Positions 43,383-55,049 are shown, numbered from the stretch's first letter. The stretch is 64,000 nt of DNA from Tilletia caries (GCA_032718865.1 JALUTQ010000003.1:1456001-1520000), one strand, 5' to 3'. A program made the numbers and translations. Notes: generated by a model from the sequence alone, not told the origin.

Positions 43383-45359
43383 TATGGAACGCCGTTTGGG
43401 TCAGCCTTTCAGGTCGCCCCACATTTTTCCAGGGTCGCCCAAACTTTCCACTACTACTAAGTATACCACTGCCCAATCACCCCTACCCATCCTCAAACCC
43501 ACGCAACGCCCATTGCTGCGCCTATCCGTCTGCGCCTGTCTTGCAGCACGTCTCGCGCGCGCTTTTCTGCCGACTCTGCGGACCCTTCTCCTTTCTCCGC
43601 CGCTGTCCAGCTGGGTGCTTACTGCTGGTACCAATCGCTGATCACTTCTTCTCTCGCCAGTCATCTCCAACCTTGTTCAATCCTTATTGTTGCAGCCTCT
43701 TCGGATCTTCACGCCTGCTCCTTGCCGGCTACAGCTTGCGCTTTGCGCGCTCTCGAATCTCGTCATGGCGGCAGGCTTCAAGGGCCATCCATTTTTGACC
43801 TGAGGTGAGTGCGCCCGCTTTCCTACATGCACAGTGCTCAATGCTCATCACCATTCTTTTGCGCTGCACCTTGCCTTACAGCCACACGACCGCGCAGCAA
43901 CGATGAATCATTGACTGGCGAGTCACTCTGTCCTGTGCGCGTGTGATCAGGGCTCGGGTGCTGTGTAAGGTGAGACGGCTACTTCCCAAATCACGGCATA
44001 CATCCATTACTTCGTTCACTGATAATCGATTACAATCTTCCACAGCTACTCGCACGCTGTACGGCATACACACCGGGGCTCAACGGACTCGATACCAATA
44101 TATGAAGGCAGGTTCATAGGCATTAGTCCTTACTGCGCACGCGGTGCGATGCTCTGCTGACAGCTTTTGTATATTGTGCTTTGCGCCGTTTCAGATCCCA
44201 AAGGCCAAAGCAGGTAAGCTGTCGCTCCACCATTCATGTCTGCGCGTGGGACTGCACCAAGTCACTGACCACCTACACCTCCCCTCTTCAGACTCGTCCC
44301 CGGGTTGCATACCCCCCAACCTCTCACCCGCGTCGACCTATGGCGACACATAACGATGCACGGGCATGATCATGCACTGAAATGAGAACGGCACATTGAA
44401 ATGATGCCTCCAGCCCATCCATCCTCTTGACCTCTTCACTCCACTGACTGATAACCTCGCCACCCAGCTCTGTGCTTCCTGGCACTCTATCACGCATCCA
44501 TCATGTCATCATCGAACAAGGAACGAGTGAGTGGGTTACGTCTTATCACTTATGCGACTGTTGTGTACATATAGGCTTGTAGGACCTAGCTGGCCTGAGC
44601 AATACCAGAACTGAGAGCATGTCACCAACGATGAGTGCGAATGGAGGCAACGAAGGAGCAGGAACGGCATTGTAGACGTACGGACGTGGCCGAAGTATCT
44701 GTAGGAAGCAAAGAGAAGTGTTCGGGAGGTCAACAAGGTCATGCATGGTCCCTTCGACCTGCGCTGAGCAACTAGCGTCTAGCCGCCTGTCCACTCACTG
44801 ACGCACTCAACGACTCAAGGGCCAGGGTAGCCGAGAAAAAGAAGGCAGCCGGGCAGAAGCAGAGCATGAACGACAGAAGCAGCAATGCTGGGCGGGCTGA
44901 GACTTCTGTCATGGGTGCCAGAGTGGGGAAGAGGAGGGGGGGAAGAGCATCAGCACAAGATTGAGAAAACTTGTTTGCTTGGATTGGGGCACTCACATGA
45001 ATGGATCCATCGTGTCTCGTATCTGTTTGCTGGGGAGAGGTTGAGAAGGAAGAGAGTAAGTAGTGCGCGCTGAGTGGCTCGCAGAGCAGGCGGAAGGAGA
45101 AGAGGAGGACTGGGGAGGAGAGGGTGAAAGAAAGTCGAGGAGACGTCAGCGGTCAGCGCACGCAAGTTCTGGGCTCGGTGCAGCACGCGCGCAGCTGTTG
45201 TAGGCGTAGGACGTAATGCTCGCATGTGCGCAGGTGTGTTTGTGTATGTGAAGATGCTCGGTGGATGAGGATTGATTCGCTGTGATGGTGGTTTTGGTGG
45301 TAGGCGACCCTGGAAAAATGTTGGGCGACCTGAAAGGCTGACCCAAACGGCGTTCCATA
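43383..45359. mobile_element. 1,977-bp TIR element with 6-bp target duplication
   Basis: Terminal inverted repeats of 57 bp (56 identical) lie at 43383-43439 and 45303-45359, both reading inward from TATGGAACGCCGTTTGGGTC. The direct repeat GTCGCG flanks both ends (43377-43382 and 45360-45365). I found no transposase-like frame on either strand, so it appears non-autonomous or decayed. It separates the divergent DUF202 and UVRAG genes, ending only 120 bp before the UVRAG ATG. The superfamily cannot be named from the termini alone. Confidence 0.8.
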
Positions 45360-45485
45360 GTCGCGTGGGTTCCCAAGATGCCAACACGGAGCGAACCTTG
45401 GCCTTGTTGGACGCCTTGACCACAAGCTCACTCGCTCAGTACTCACTCTCTCCTTTCTCGATCGACAGCCAGCGCGCGAAGGACG

Positions 45486-45558
45486 ATGGCGGGACAGTCT
45501 GCTGCCAGCGAGCACAGCATCGAACATGCTGACACCAGCGCACGCCCGAGCACCAGCA

Positions 45559-45602
<44 letters not shown>

Positions 45603-47668
45603 TCCCTCAGCGACCCACAGTCGCACTCGCACTCGCCCCTCCCCACCCCGACCCATGAGCAGCTCAGCCAGCTCGGCGACCAGCTCTCCCAACGACTCCA
45701 ACAATCAGAATGGAAACCAACCGTGTCTCCCTGGGAGCAAACCCTCGCACGATCACACGCACGCTTCCGCGTACACTCCATCAAGCACGACCTCACACAC
45801 CTCCAGGCCCAATCCGAAGACAGTGAGCACACACGCTTTTCTTTTCCCCCACACCCCACTCCACTCCGAATAATCCTGAATGAACCTACATTCTTCTTCG
45901 TTCCAGCGCGGAAACGGCTCCACAGCAGGAAGGCCGAGTTCGCCGCGCGCAGGGAACGGCTCCTCCGTGCTCGCGAGCTCGAAGCTGCCGAGCAACGGAG
46001 GGCCGAGGATTTCGAGAAGGCGAACACTCTCCTCAGGTCAGTCCAACCCAAAACCCCCCTCCCCCATCACGCTTGGGTCCCTGGCTCACACATTTTTCCT
46101 CCTGATAGGAAACGACTCACGTCCGTCGGTCTCGCCCTCCATCGTCGCCGGGTCCACCTCCTCCGCCTCCTCGAGCAGATCTACCCCATCGAGCTCGAAG
46201 ACCCGTCCCAGTTCCTCTTCTCCATCGCAGCCGTCCCTTTACCCAACGGCACCTCCTCCGAACATCAATTACAACAACAACAGCAGAGGTCAACAGTCAT
46301 CAGCAAAGGGAAGGAGAAGGCTAGCGAAGGAGGAGGGCGCCGGTCGGAGGCGGCGGCGGAGGTCACTCTTAAGAGCCAGGATGTCGAGGTCACGGCTGCC
46401 GCGTTGGGTCTGGTTGCACAGCTCGTCACCCTGCTCAGCGCCTACCTCGAGACTCCGGTCCACTACCCGCTCGCGACGGCGGGAAGTCGGAGTGTCGTCC
46501 AGGACGCGATCAGCATCATGAATGGTCCCCGAGCGTGAGTTGTTTCTGTCCTTGGCGAGGCTGTTCCAGCATGCTCAGAGAGGGAGCCGGCGGGTCTAAA
46601 CATGGAGGGTTTGCCTTTCTCTCTCTGTATCCCCTCCATCAGATTCCCGCTGTACTCCAAAGGAGTAGAAGGCTACCGATTCGAATACGCCGTCTTCCTG
46701 CTAAACAAAGACATCGAACAGGTCAGTTTCCTTCATCACCCATCACCCGCAACACCCCACACTTACCCTCAAACCCCCTCCCTTTATCAACCCAGCTCGT
46801 GAACGAACACCACGTGCCGTTAATAGACTTACGACAGACCTTACCGAACCTAAAGAACCTCATAATCACCGTGATCTCGGCCACCTCGCCCAAGGCGTAC
46901 ACGTCCCCCTCGGCCCGACGACATATCAGCGCGCGCCAGATCGCCCTGAACGCGTCGACGTCGACGTCGAGCAGCAGTAGTCCGCCGATGGGGCTTCTTC
47001 AACTTCATCCACATCATGCGAATCACCATCATCATCAGCTTTCGTCTCCGTCCTCGTCTACGTACGCGTCTCCTCACCACCACCACCACCAGCACGGGAT
47101 GGGTCATCTCGGTCGAGGCCACCCATTCTCGTCGAGTAGCAGCACAGCTTCTTCCAGCTCGCTTGCTGCTGGACCGGGAGGGGGGGCGGGGACACCCACC
47201 AGATTACATAGTAACGCCTCGGTCTCGATCTCTGTCGCTTCGGCGTCTGTGAACGGGTCGTCGGAGATCACTCTTCCCGGCATTGGCGAAGGCGGGATCG
47301 AGGGGCGCAGCAGTAGGAGAGGAGCGGGGACGGGCGCGAATGCTCGTTCGGCGAGTCAGGCTAGTGTCGCTTCGACCTGGGCGGCGAGTCTGTTAGGGTG
47401 GAAGACGTACTATGGGGCCAGTGGGAATGGGAGTGCGGCGAATGGGAGTGCGGCGAATGGGAGTGGGTTGGGGTCGGAGGGCGGCAGTTTGAAGGTGGGC
47501 TCAACGCTGAGTTTGTTGGGCAATGGGAGGGGGGAGGGTGAGGGTGAGGATGAGGATGAGGATGACGACGATGAGGGAGGGAGTCGGGATGGGAATGGGA
47601 ACGGGCAGGCGGAAGGTGCCTCAGCGGGACTACCGACGGTTCGCAGACTGGGTACGTCCAAAGCGTGA
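45486..47668 (+). CDS. VPS38: UVRAG/VPS38-like PI3-kinase complex II subunit
   Basis: Probable subunit of Vps34 complex II, which makes PI3P for endosomal sorting and autophagosome maturation. Exons are 45486-45822, 45907-46036, 46109-46534, 46643-46721 and 46796-47668, all in phase, giving 614 aa. The N-terminus has a DH dipeptide repeat from a GACCAC microsatellite. A coiled coil follows (KRLHSRKAEFAARRERLLRA). The Atg14/UVRAG domain shows LETPVHYPLATAGSRSVVQD, FPLYSKGVEGYRFEYAVFLL and NKDIEQL, matching the family pattern closely. The tail is Ser/Gly-rich with GSANGSANG repeats. ATG14 is less likely because no N-terminal Cys repeats are present. A C2-like start is not evident. Confidence 0.85.
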
Positions 47669-47913
47669 GGGAGCAGGAAGTTACCAACCAGCCAAACAGA
47701 GACCGATGGCGTTGGGACGCTGTTCAATTTTGCATATAAACGAAGTCTTGTCGATACCCCCCATACCCCTTCCTCAGTGAATCCCACGACCACTTCATCA
47801 GACAGCTCAGCACAGTGTTAAGCAGAGGTCTTGTCTGAGATTCGGGCAGCGATTGGAAAGGATGCAAAATGTATGTGACGAGCAGCAAGGGGGGGGGATG
47901 AAAAGGCCACAGG

Positions 47914-49878
47914 TCAGGAACTTCCAGGCTCCTTCTTGACCACGCCCGACTTGGCCTTCTTCTTCTCCTTCTTCGCCTCTTTCTTCGCCCTCTTCGCCTC
48001 CCTCTCCGCCTTCCGACCGGCCTTCTCCGCCTTACGCTCCGCCTTCGCACGCTTCCGTTCGCGCTTGCGCTCCGCTTCATCCTCTTCCCCTTCCCCATCC
48101 TCATCATCGTCATCATCATCGTCCTCGTCATCTTCGTCGTCCTCTGCGCCGCTCGATTTGGCCGGCTTCTTGTCAGCCGAGTTCGCGCTCAGGGCGGCCT
48201 TCTCGTTGGATATCGTCGGGGCGGACACCATGACCACATCGCCCTCTCCATCCTCCCCATCGCTCTCCTGAGCCAAAGCGGAGGCCCCACCACCACCCTG
48301 CACGAGCTGCACACCATCCTCATCCGCCTCATCCTCATCGAACCAACGGACCCTCCTCCGCGCACTGCTGCCCTCGCCCTCAGCACCACCGGCACCGACC
48401 TCCCCATTCGCATTGGCACCGCGAACGGCTGACCGCCGCGCACCGGACTCGAGACCGTCCTTGGAGCTGAAGTCGAGGTTGACGTTCGGGAAGAGGGTCT
48501 GGAGGGCACGGGCGTCGACGGAGGGGGACGCGCTGGAGCCGGCGGCGGCTGAGGAAGAGGATGCGTCGCCTGGGGTCACTGCACCTAAAGGATCGTCGAG
48601 GAGGGAGCCGCGGAGGAACAAGAGCTGGTTCGCGACTGTGATTCTGTGGGTGCGATGGGACGCGCGTGAGAGCAGGGTAAGAAGGGTTCAGTCAGATGAG
48701 CGAGTATTCCCACAAACCCCCAAGCTCAAGAAAGAGGTAAGCGAGGAAACGTAGAGATATGAGTTCATCCACGTACCCGAAGCAAGTAAACGTCAACCGA
48801 CCCGAGCTCCCACCCAACGGAGCCTGATCGCGCTTCCGTCTCCAAAAGCCAGGGCTATGAGCTCCAAAGTCCTCCTCCCCTCCCTCTCCTCCTCCTCCTC
48901 CTCCTCCATCGGCCGAATGCGCTGCTGCGGCCCCATGATTGTACTCATTCTGCACGAACTCGTACTGGTTCGGGGGTAGATGTGCGGCGGGGATGGCGGC
49001 GTTGAAGGTGCCGTTGAGCAAGAGGGAGACGACGTCCGTGTTTGAGTATACAATCTTGCCCTCTATGATCCATTCCACCCATACCAACAAAAAAAAAAAA
49101 AAAAAAAAAAGAATAACACACACAGAGTCAGCCGGGGAGTTACAATAAAGGCTTTCCACAGTTTGCGCAGGCTTTGAGGCAGGACGGAGGAGTACTCTCT
49201 CTACTTACCGAGTCGCATGCCGATGGAGGGCGCCCAGATGGTGCATTTCACTTTGACAGGTGCTGTCGCGAACGCGGAATCTGCGCGAATCTCAGCTGCG
49301 CCGGCGAGGAACGTGTGGTTCTCGTGCGCGATGAGGATACCGTTGAGTTGGGGTACGTATCTGCGGTTGAGGAGGAGCCATGGGGTGGTGGGTACAAGCG
49401 AGGTGAGTGAGTTACAGCAGCTGAAGGCGAAGGTTCGGGTGGGGAGGACGTACCGCATAACCATAGTATCGAAGAGCTCTCGCACGGCGCCGAGAGGATG
49501 TTTCCACCACACAGGAGCGATGGGCATGTTGAGGACGGGGTAAACGACGCGGTATGCGGACTGGGGCCCATTCGGTTCTGAGCTCGTCGATGTCGTCACG
49601 CCAGCTGCTGAGAGCGACGTCCTGGACTTGGCCTTGCGATTGGTCTGTTTAGAAGCTGGGCTGTTGCCTACGCCGCCCTGGCGGCCCGCACGGGCAGCAA
49701 GCCCGAGTGTATCCTCGGCGGCAGCGGCGGCCTCCTGCTTCTTGTCCTTGCGGGCTTGTTTGGGCGTGATGGTGGACTTGGGAGTGGCAGAAGAAGCGGC
49801 TTCGTCGCGCTTGCGCTTCTTGGGGCTGCTGCTGCTGCTGCTCGCCTTGGACGGCGTCGAGGTCGAGACTGTGGACAT
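47914..49878 (-). CDS. RPA43: RNA polymerase I subunit RPA43
   Basis: It forms the Pol I stalk with Rpa14 and contacts Rrn3 for rDNA transcription in the nucleolus. Exons are 49878-49454, 49360-49209, 49062-48777 and 48643-47914, in phase, giving about 530 aa (yeast has 326). Early on is a Ser/Lys-rich tail. The RPB7-N-like part follows: YRVVYPVLNMPIAPVWWKHP, then YVPQLNGILIAHENHTFL, CTIWAPSIGMRLEGKIVYSN and VVSLLLNGTFNAAIPA. FWRRKRDQAP..GRLTFTCFGITVANQ closes the OB-fold. The C-terminal extension is acidic and ends in a Lys/Arg/Ala-rich helix (KRAKAERKAEKAGRKAEREA), as in many fungal orthologues. It diverges from ALG14. Confidence 0.88.
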
Positions 49879-50161
49879 CTTCCTTGCTCGCGGTCGTGTG
49901 AGTGAGGAAGCAGCCTCGACGGCGAGAGCAAGAATTTTTTGTGGGTGGGGCACCTCGGAGCCTTTTCGCTTCTTCGCTTCCGGAATCCGGCGCTCTCCGG
50001 GCCGCCTTCCCAGTCCGGGATTCCTTTCCCCCCCCCCCCTCACCTTCCCAATAATTCTGACGGTGAGAAGGAAATTCCCTCTTTGCCTCCTTGGGGACAA
50101 GAGCAGAGCGTCGAGTGGGCTGCGATTCGCTGATTGCTGCCGGTGCTGAAGCCGAAAAATC

Positions 50162-51193
50162 ATGTCCGCGTCTGTCGGGCAGCCTCAGCGCGTATGGGCG
50201 ACGCTGGCTCTTGTGGTCGTGCTCCTCGGTCTGCTCCTCGCCCTCCGACTGGTCCTCATCGTTCCCATCCTGCGGAAGAAGGCAGGCCTCAAAGTCAATC
50301 AGAAGCCACGGAAACGGTCGGAAGATGAGAGCATCAAGGTCGCCGTCTTTCTTGGCTCAGGTGAGAGAGTGGGAGAGAGCAAGAGGATGAATACACCCGG
50401 CTGACAATGTTCAATCAATATCATTCCAGGCGGCCATACAGCAGAGATGCTCAAGCTCGTATCTGCCTTGGACCCGGCCCGGTACACAGAGCGAATCTAC
50501 TTTGTGTCCCACGGCGATCAGTTCAGCTCCCAAAAGGCTCGCGAATTGGAGACCAGCCTCGCATCAACCAGGACCAGGATCAAGTCCGAGTCCAGGCGGG
50601 AGAAGGACGACACATCGGATTCGACCCCTCGTGTCGTTGTTGAGGAGCTGCCCCGAGCCCGACGTGTCCATCAGTCCTTCGCCACCACGCCCCTCACCGC
50701 CGCACAATGTCTACTGGTCTGCATCGACCACGTTCTCGTCCGCCCTCTCAAGGCATCGTGGCGAACCGGAACAAGACCGAGGCGGAGACCACAATCGGAT
50801 TCAGGACGATCTCCTCCCGTGTCCCGCAAGAACGACGTCTTCGCAGATTTGCTCCTGCTCAATGGTCCGGGAACGTGCGTTCCCTTGGTTCTCGCAGTCT
50901 ATATCCGCAAGGTGAGTCTCGGTCGACCTCTCCTGGATTCGAGTCCCTCCCTTCCGCCTTGCCCCTGAACGGACACATCGCGAGAGGGAAAGCTTGCTGA
51001 ATCTGTCTAACCTCCTGTCGCGCTGCTACAGGTGCTCGGTCTACATGCACCTCACATCATGTACGTCGAATCCTTTGCTCGCGTCCGATCGCTCAGTCTG
51101 TCTGCCAAGTTGCTTCAAGGACTCGTTGACACTTTTGTCGTGCAATGGCCAGAGGCAAGTTCCGGCGCAGAATGTCGAGGCTGGCTCGTATGA
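50162..51193 (+). CDS. ALG14: UDP-GlcNAc transferase membrane subunit Alg14
   Basis: With Alg13 it adds the second GlcNAc to dolichol-PP-GlcNAc on the cytosolic face of the ER. Exons are 50162-50360, 50430-50911 and 51032-51193, in phase, giving 280 aa. An N-terminal TM (ALVVVLLGLLLALRLVLIVP) anchors it. The Rossmann start is VAVFLGSGGHTAEMLKLV. Further matches are YFVSHGDQFS, LLLNGPGTCVPLV, HIMYVESFARVRSLSLSAKL and VDTFVVQWPE. A hydrophilic insert (about 150-185) is longer than in yeast. The C-terminus GWLV is normal for the family. A TIR element begins 44 bp after the stop. Confidence 0.92.
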
Positions 51194-51236
51194 AATGAAG
51201 AAGCACATCGAACCACGACGCCCGAAGGAGGACGAG

Positions 51237-52056
51237 CTGATCAGGGCAACCGTGAATTTTGCCTCCTAAGGTGTTTTGCCTCCTTGGGCTAAATGGAGGC
51301 AAAATTGACCGTCCACAAGGATGAAATCGAAATTTGCCTCCTCAGACCCATTTTTTGCCTCCCTAAACAGTTCAAATGGATGGGAATCGCCGATTTTGCC
51401 TCCTCGCTCCGGCGGCTTGCCTCCTCCGAGGCAAAAAAAAGGCTCCGAAGAGGCAAAATTCGCGATTACGAGAGAGAACTGCTGAAATTTGCCTCCTGTC
51501 CACGGCTATTTTGCCTCCTTCCTGACCAATTTTTTTCATCCTCTCCCTGTGTTGACAAGTGAAATACGAGTAGGATTAACGAGCGAAAGAAGCATTAAGA
51601 GCTCGAGAAGGGAAAAGATGAGGGCGAGAAGAAAGTGCCGTGGGAAAAATGGAGGCAGAGCTGTTGCTATGCAGGGGCTCGAGCGGGCTATGGAAAAAGA
51701 TAAACAAAAGGAGATAAGATGATGACCACGTGGAATTTACCTGGTGTAATGAGCTTGATCTAGGTCACGTGCAGTGAAAGTCTTGGAGGCAAATGTGAAT
51801 GGAGGGAGGCAAATCAGGCCCTGGAAGGAGGCAAAATTGTAGGCCGTGGGTCTCTGAACTAGAATTTTGCCTCCGAGGCAAATAGCAGGAATGAGGCAAA
51901 TTTCGGCGTTTGATGAGTAAAGCGGTAAATTTGCCTCCCCAAGAGGCAAATCTGGGACCTCCCAGGAGGCAAATTTGGTGCATATGAGGTTGGGCGACAA
52001 TTTTGCCTCCAGGAGGCAAATGCTAGGAGGCAAAATTCACGGTTCTCGCTGATCAG
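51237..52056. mobile_element. 820-bp TIR element packed with GCCTCC motifs
   Basis: The ends are CTGATCAG at 51237-51244 and 52049-52056, followed inward by AACCGTGAATTTTGCCTCCT on both sides (three to five intervening bases differ). About two dozen copies of TTTGCCTCC or its reverse complement GGAGGCAAA crowd the outer 300 bp of each side. A GAG trinucleotide flanks both ends, which could be a 3-bp target duplication. No gene is encoded. Dense subterminal motifs of this kind are typical transposase-binding sites in hAT, Mutator or CACTA elements. The superfamily is not determined. Confidence 0.7.
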
Positions 52057-52451
52057 GAGGTGACACGCCTCACTTTGCACCCCTTGCAAGCCGCAAGGAT
52101 CCGAGCGGGTGAAATGAGACGTGTCGCACTTCCATCGACGCCCGCATGAGAGAGAGATGTCGTGTCCTACTCACATCTTCCTCCCCGTCCTCCCACAATC
52201 TCATCCCGCCCCTTGACGCCCACGTCGATCAAGCTTCAATCGCTCACCGTCCACTCGTCCCCTTTGCCTTTCGCAGCTATGGCCCCTTCGACAGCATCAA
52301 GGATGGAAAGCTATAAAGGAGGACCAGGATGAGGGTGGATGAGCTGACCTTCTCCCTCCTTCACTCACTCACACAGCAGCCTTACCAACCCACCAACACA
52401 CACACACACACAAACACGCACACACACACACACAAGACACATATCAGAAAA

Positions 52452-53320
52452 ATGGTGTCCATCTCATCAACAACCGCAGCCCTCTGCCCGCAATCCTTCG
52501 CCTCCATGGCGCCCTGCACCCAATGCACCCACCACGCCAACCGCACAAACTCGATCCCCTTCCCGGCGGACATGGAATACCTACACGCCTCGAGCTCCCG
52601 CATCCTCACGCCCACTCGCGCAGAGCGGTATACTCCGGACGACGTCGAGGCGGCCGATGCTGCTGCCTTTTGGTCCGGGGCGGGGGAGGAGGATTATAAT
52701 GGGGGTTATATGAGGAGGTGTTCGGATGCGGAGTGGGGCGGGTTTGAAGGGGACGAAGGGGATGATGATGATTCGCGCTCGGACTTGGGGGCGCCGGAGA
52801 TGGATGAGCAGAGTTGGAATGCTCCGCCTCCGGCATACGAGAGCGTCACCAAGGGGTCGTCGTCGTCGTCCCATCACTCTCGAGGATCAAGCTCAAGCTT
52901 GGTGAGTCTGGCTTCATATCTCTATACAAGTGATTTCACCAAATACTGACTCTATCTCCCTTCTTTCTAAAACAGTCAGCTGAAGCTGGAACACTCCAAC
53001 TCAGCGTAAACGCCAGCATCCTCACCCTCCCTCCCTCCCCATCCTCCACCTCGTCCACCTCAAGAACAACAACAGAAATCAACCCCACCAAGCCCTCCCT
53101 CCTCAGCCTAACCTTCCTCGGCACAACCCGCGCACACGCCCGCGCCCGCCGGCAAGCCGAACGCAAGGCGGCCCACCTGGAGGAGCTGCACGACGCCTGG
53201 GCCCGGTTGGGGTTGAACACCCGGGAGATGTTGGCCAGGGGTGGGGTTGGTGCGCTGCCGCCGTACTTCAGCCACCCGCCTCGGTGTGAGCTGGGGGAGA
53301 TGGTCGCTCGGTTGCCGTAG
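52452..53320 (+). CDS. Hypothetical protein with PPxY motifs
   Basis: Exons 52452-52901 and 52976-53320 join in phase for 264 aa. No domain is recognised. The N-terminal part has a CTQCTHHANR cysteine/histidine cluster (about 23-32) and an acidic stretch (EGDEGDDDD). APPPAYESV near the end of exon 1 is a PPxY motif, and LPPYFSHPP near the C-terminus is an LPxY/PPxF-like motif. Such motifs recruit Nedd4/Rsp5 ubiquitin ligases in adaptor proteins. A basic helix, RAHARARRQAERKAAHLEEL, precedes the end. An adaptor role is only a suggestion. Confidence 0.6.
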
Positions 53321-53701
53321 TGGTGGACTACCACTCCACCATTTGTATTCGTACCCGCTTTTGCATAATAATAAGTCTTCTGTCTGGCTGCGCCAACAGA
53401 AGCATCAATGGTCGCATTCCTTCTGCATTTCTCACTGCGTGTCTTGGGTCTTTTGCTTGAGCGTCCCCCGAGTCTGGAAGGACAGTGGTCGTATGTGCAT
53501 AACGGAATGACCGAGCATGATAGGAACTTGCCACCCTTCTCCTTGGACCTGTATGGTGGAAATGATCATGGCCGTCTCAAGGTGGGGGGGGTCATGATCA
53601 TCAACAAGAAGAAAAGTAGCGACGGGAACGATGGCGAGCAGCAACTGGACGACAGCCAGCTCCTTCCGCTTTACACACACACACACACCCGTACAAGCCA
53701 C

Positions 53702-54826
53702 ATGGCGAGCTCATCCTCCTCCCTCCTTCTGCGCTCGTGCGCCCGCATCGCTGCCACCCCAGCCGGCGCAGGGGTAGGGGCAGGGGCAGCTGCGGCAGGT
53801 TCACAAGCCCTCATCGGCTCCTCCTCATCCGCGCTCACAGCATCAACAGGAAGACCAGCAGCAGGAACAACAGCAAGAAGATCCTTCTCCCACTCCACCC
53901 GCGCATCCCTCGACTACGTCGAATCACGCACCTCCCTCCCCGCCCGCCCCTTAACCGTCGGCCCCACCGGCCTGACCCGTCTTCAAGAGCACTACGACGC
54001 CGTCCTCGCCCCGGACCTGCTCTACATGACCTACGACGCCACCCACTCCGCCGCAACCGAAGCCGAGCGACTCGCAGTGCTCACCCAAGCAGCCTCCAAG
54101 GGCGTCCGTTCCTGGGACCCGACCTCACCCTATGCGAAGAACAGGCCCGCCCGTCCATTGCGCGGTAATCGGCGCGCACAACCTGCCTCCAAGCCCCTCA
54201 GCGAGGTCGACCCGCTCCGGGACCTCGTCCGCCTCGAACGGGTCGTGCTGACGTCCTTCCACAAGGGAGCGATTGGGAATAAGAACGCGTTGATCCCGCT
54301 GATCGCCCAGTTCCGCGCCATCACGGGCGTCTCGCCCCTCGGATCACTCTCGGACCCGACCATGCTCGTGGGTGCGTCAGGCGTGAAAGGAGCCCCGCCG
54401 GATCTGTCCCGCGGACACATCGAAGTCGTCAAGGCAAGAGTCGGCGCGGCGTCGTTCAAATTGCGACCGGGGATGCCGATCGGTGTCAAGGCCGTCCTGC
54501 CCGGCCCACTCGCCCTCGACTTCCTCGACGTCCTCGTCACCTTTGTCCTCCCGCGTCTCCGTGGTTTCCAAGGTTTCCTCCTGCCCCCGTCCTCCCAGCC
54601 GGCGACCAGCCCGGCCGCGCTCAGTGGAGTCGTCAGTCTGGGCATGGGTCCCGATGCGATGGCACTCTTCCCACAGACGGAAGTCAACTGGGATCAATAC
54701 CCGCTCCGCGGTTTGGGCTTCCAGATCGACTGCATCACCAATCAGCGAGGCAAGCGAGCCACCGAACGAGCACGGTCTCTCCTTTCAGGCCTGGGTGTTC
54801 CCTTCGTCAGGAGAAGTGCAGTTTGA
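53702..54826 (+). CDS. MRPL7: Mitochondrial ribosomal protein uL5m
   Basis: A large-subunit protein of the mitoribosome that contacts 5S-equivalent rRNA regions at the central protuberance. It is a single-exon gene of 374 aa with an ATG at 53702. A basic, Ser/Ala-rich presequence (about 60 residues) precedes the mature start. The uL5 core shows DPLRDLVRLERVVLTSFHKG, QFRAITGVSPLGS, FKLRPGMPIGVKAVLPG, LDFLDVLVTFVLPRLRGFQG and GVVSLGMGPDAMALFPQTEV with NWDQYPLRGLGFQIDC. The family's length in fungi is similar. The frame is open for about 290 bp upstream but has a biased composition with CACACA repeats, so I used the later ATG. Confidence 0.93.
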   Translation: MASSSSSLLLRSCARIAATPAGAGVGAGAAAAGSQALIGSSSSALTASTGRPAAGTTARRSFSHSTRASLDYVESRTSLPARPLTVGPTGLTRLQEHYDAVLAPDLLYMTYDATHSAATEAERLAVLTQAASKGVRSWDPTSPYAKNRPARPLRGNRRAQPASKPLSEVDPLRDLVRLERVVLTSFHKGAIGNKNALIPLIAQFRAITGVSPLGSLSDPTMLVGASGVKGAPPDLSRGHIEVVKARVGAASFKLRPGMPIGVKAVLPGPLALDFLDVLVTFVLPRLRGFQGFLLPPSSQPATSPAALSGVVSLGMGPDAMALFPQTEVNWDQYPLRGLGFQIDCITNQRGKRATERARSLLSGLGVPFVRRSAV

Positions 54827-55049
54827 GGATCTCAATCAACAACAACTGCAGTGGCCCCCGTCCATTAATCATTTGGTTCTCGCAATAGCAGCAGAGTGCA
54901 TCTGAGCTCAGGACCAGTATTTCCTTCCCTGCGGAGTGGCATGTGATGATTAACTCGGGAGCGAGTGCAAGAGGAGATGGTACAAGCAAGAGAAATAAAC
55001 GAGAGTGAGAGAAAGAACCTGGGTTGGGGGCTGGGGCAGACGAAAGTCC

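Noticed and set aside
51249..52040. CRISPR-like array from the repeated GCCTCC motif
   Set aside because: Motifs are short, in both orientations and irregularly spaced, in a eukaryotic genome. They fit subterminal transposon repeats.
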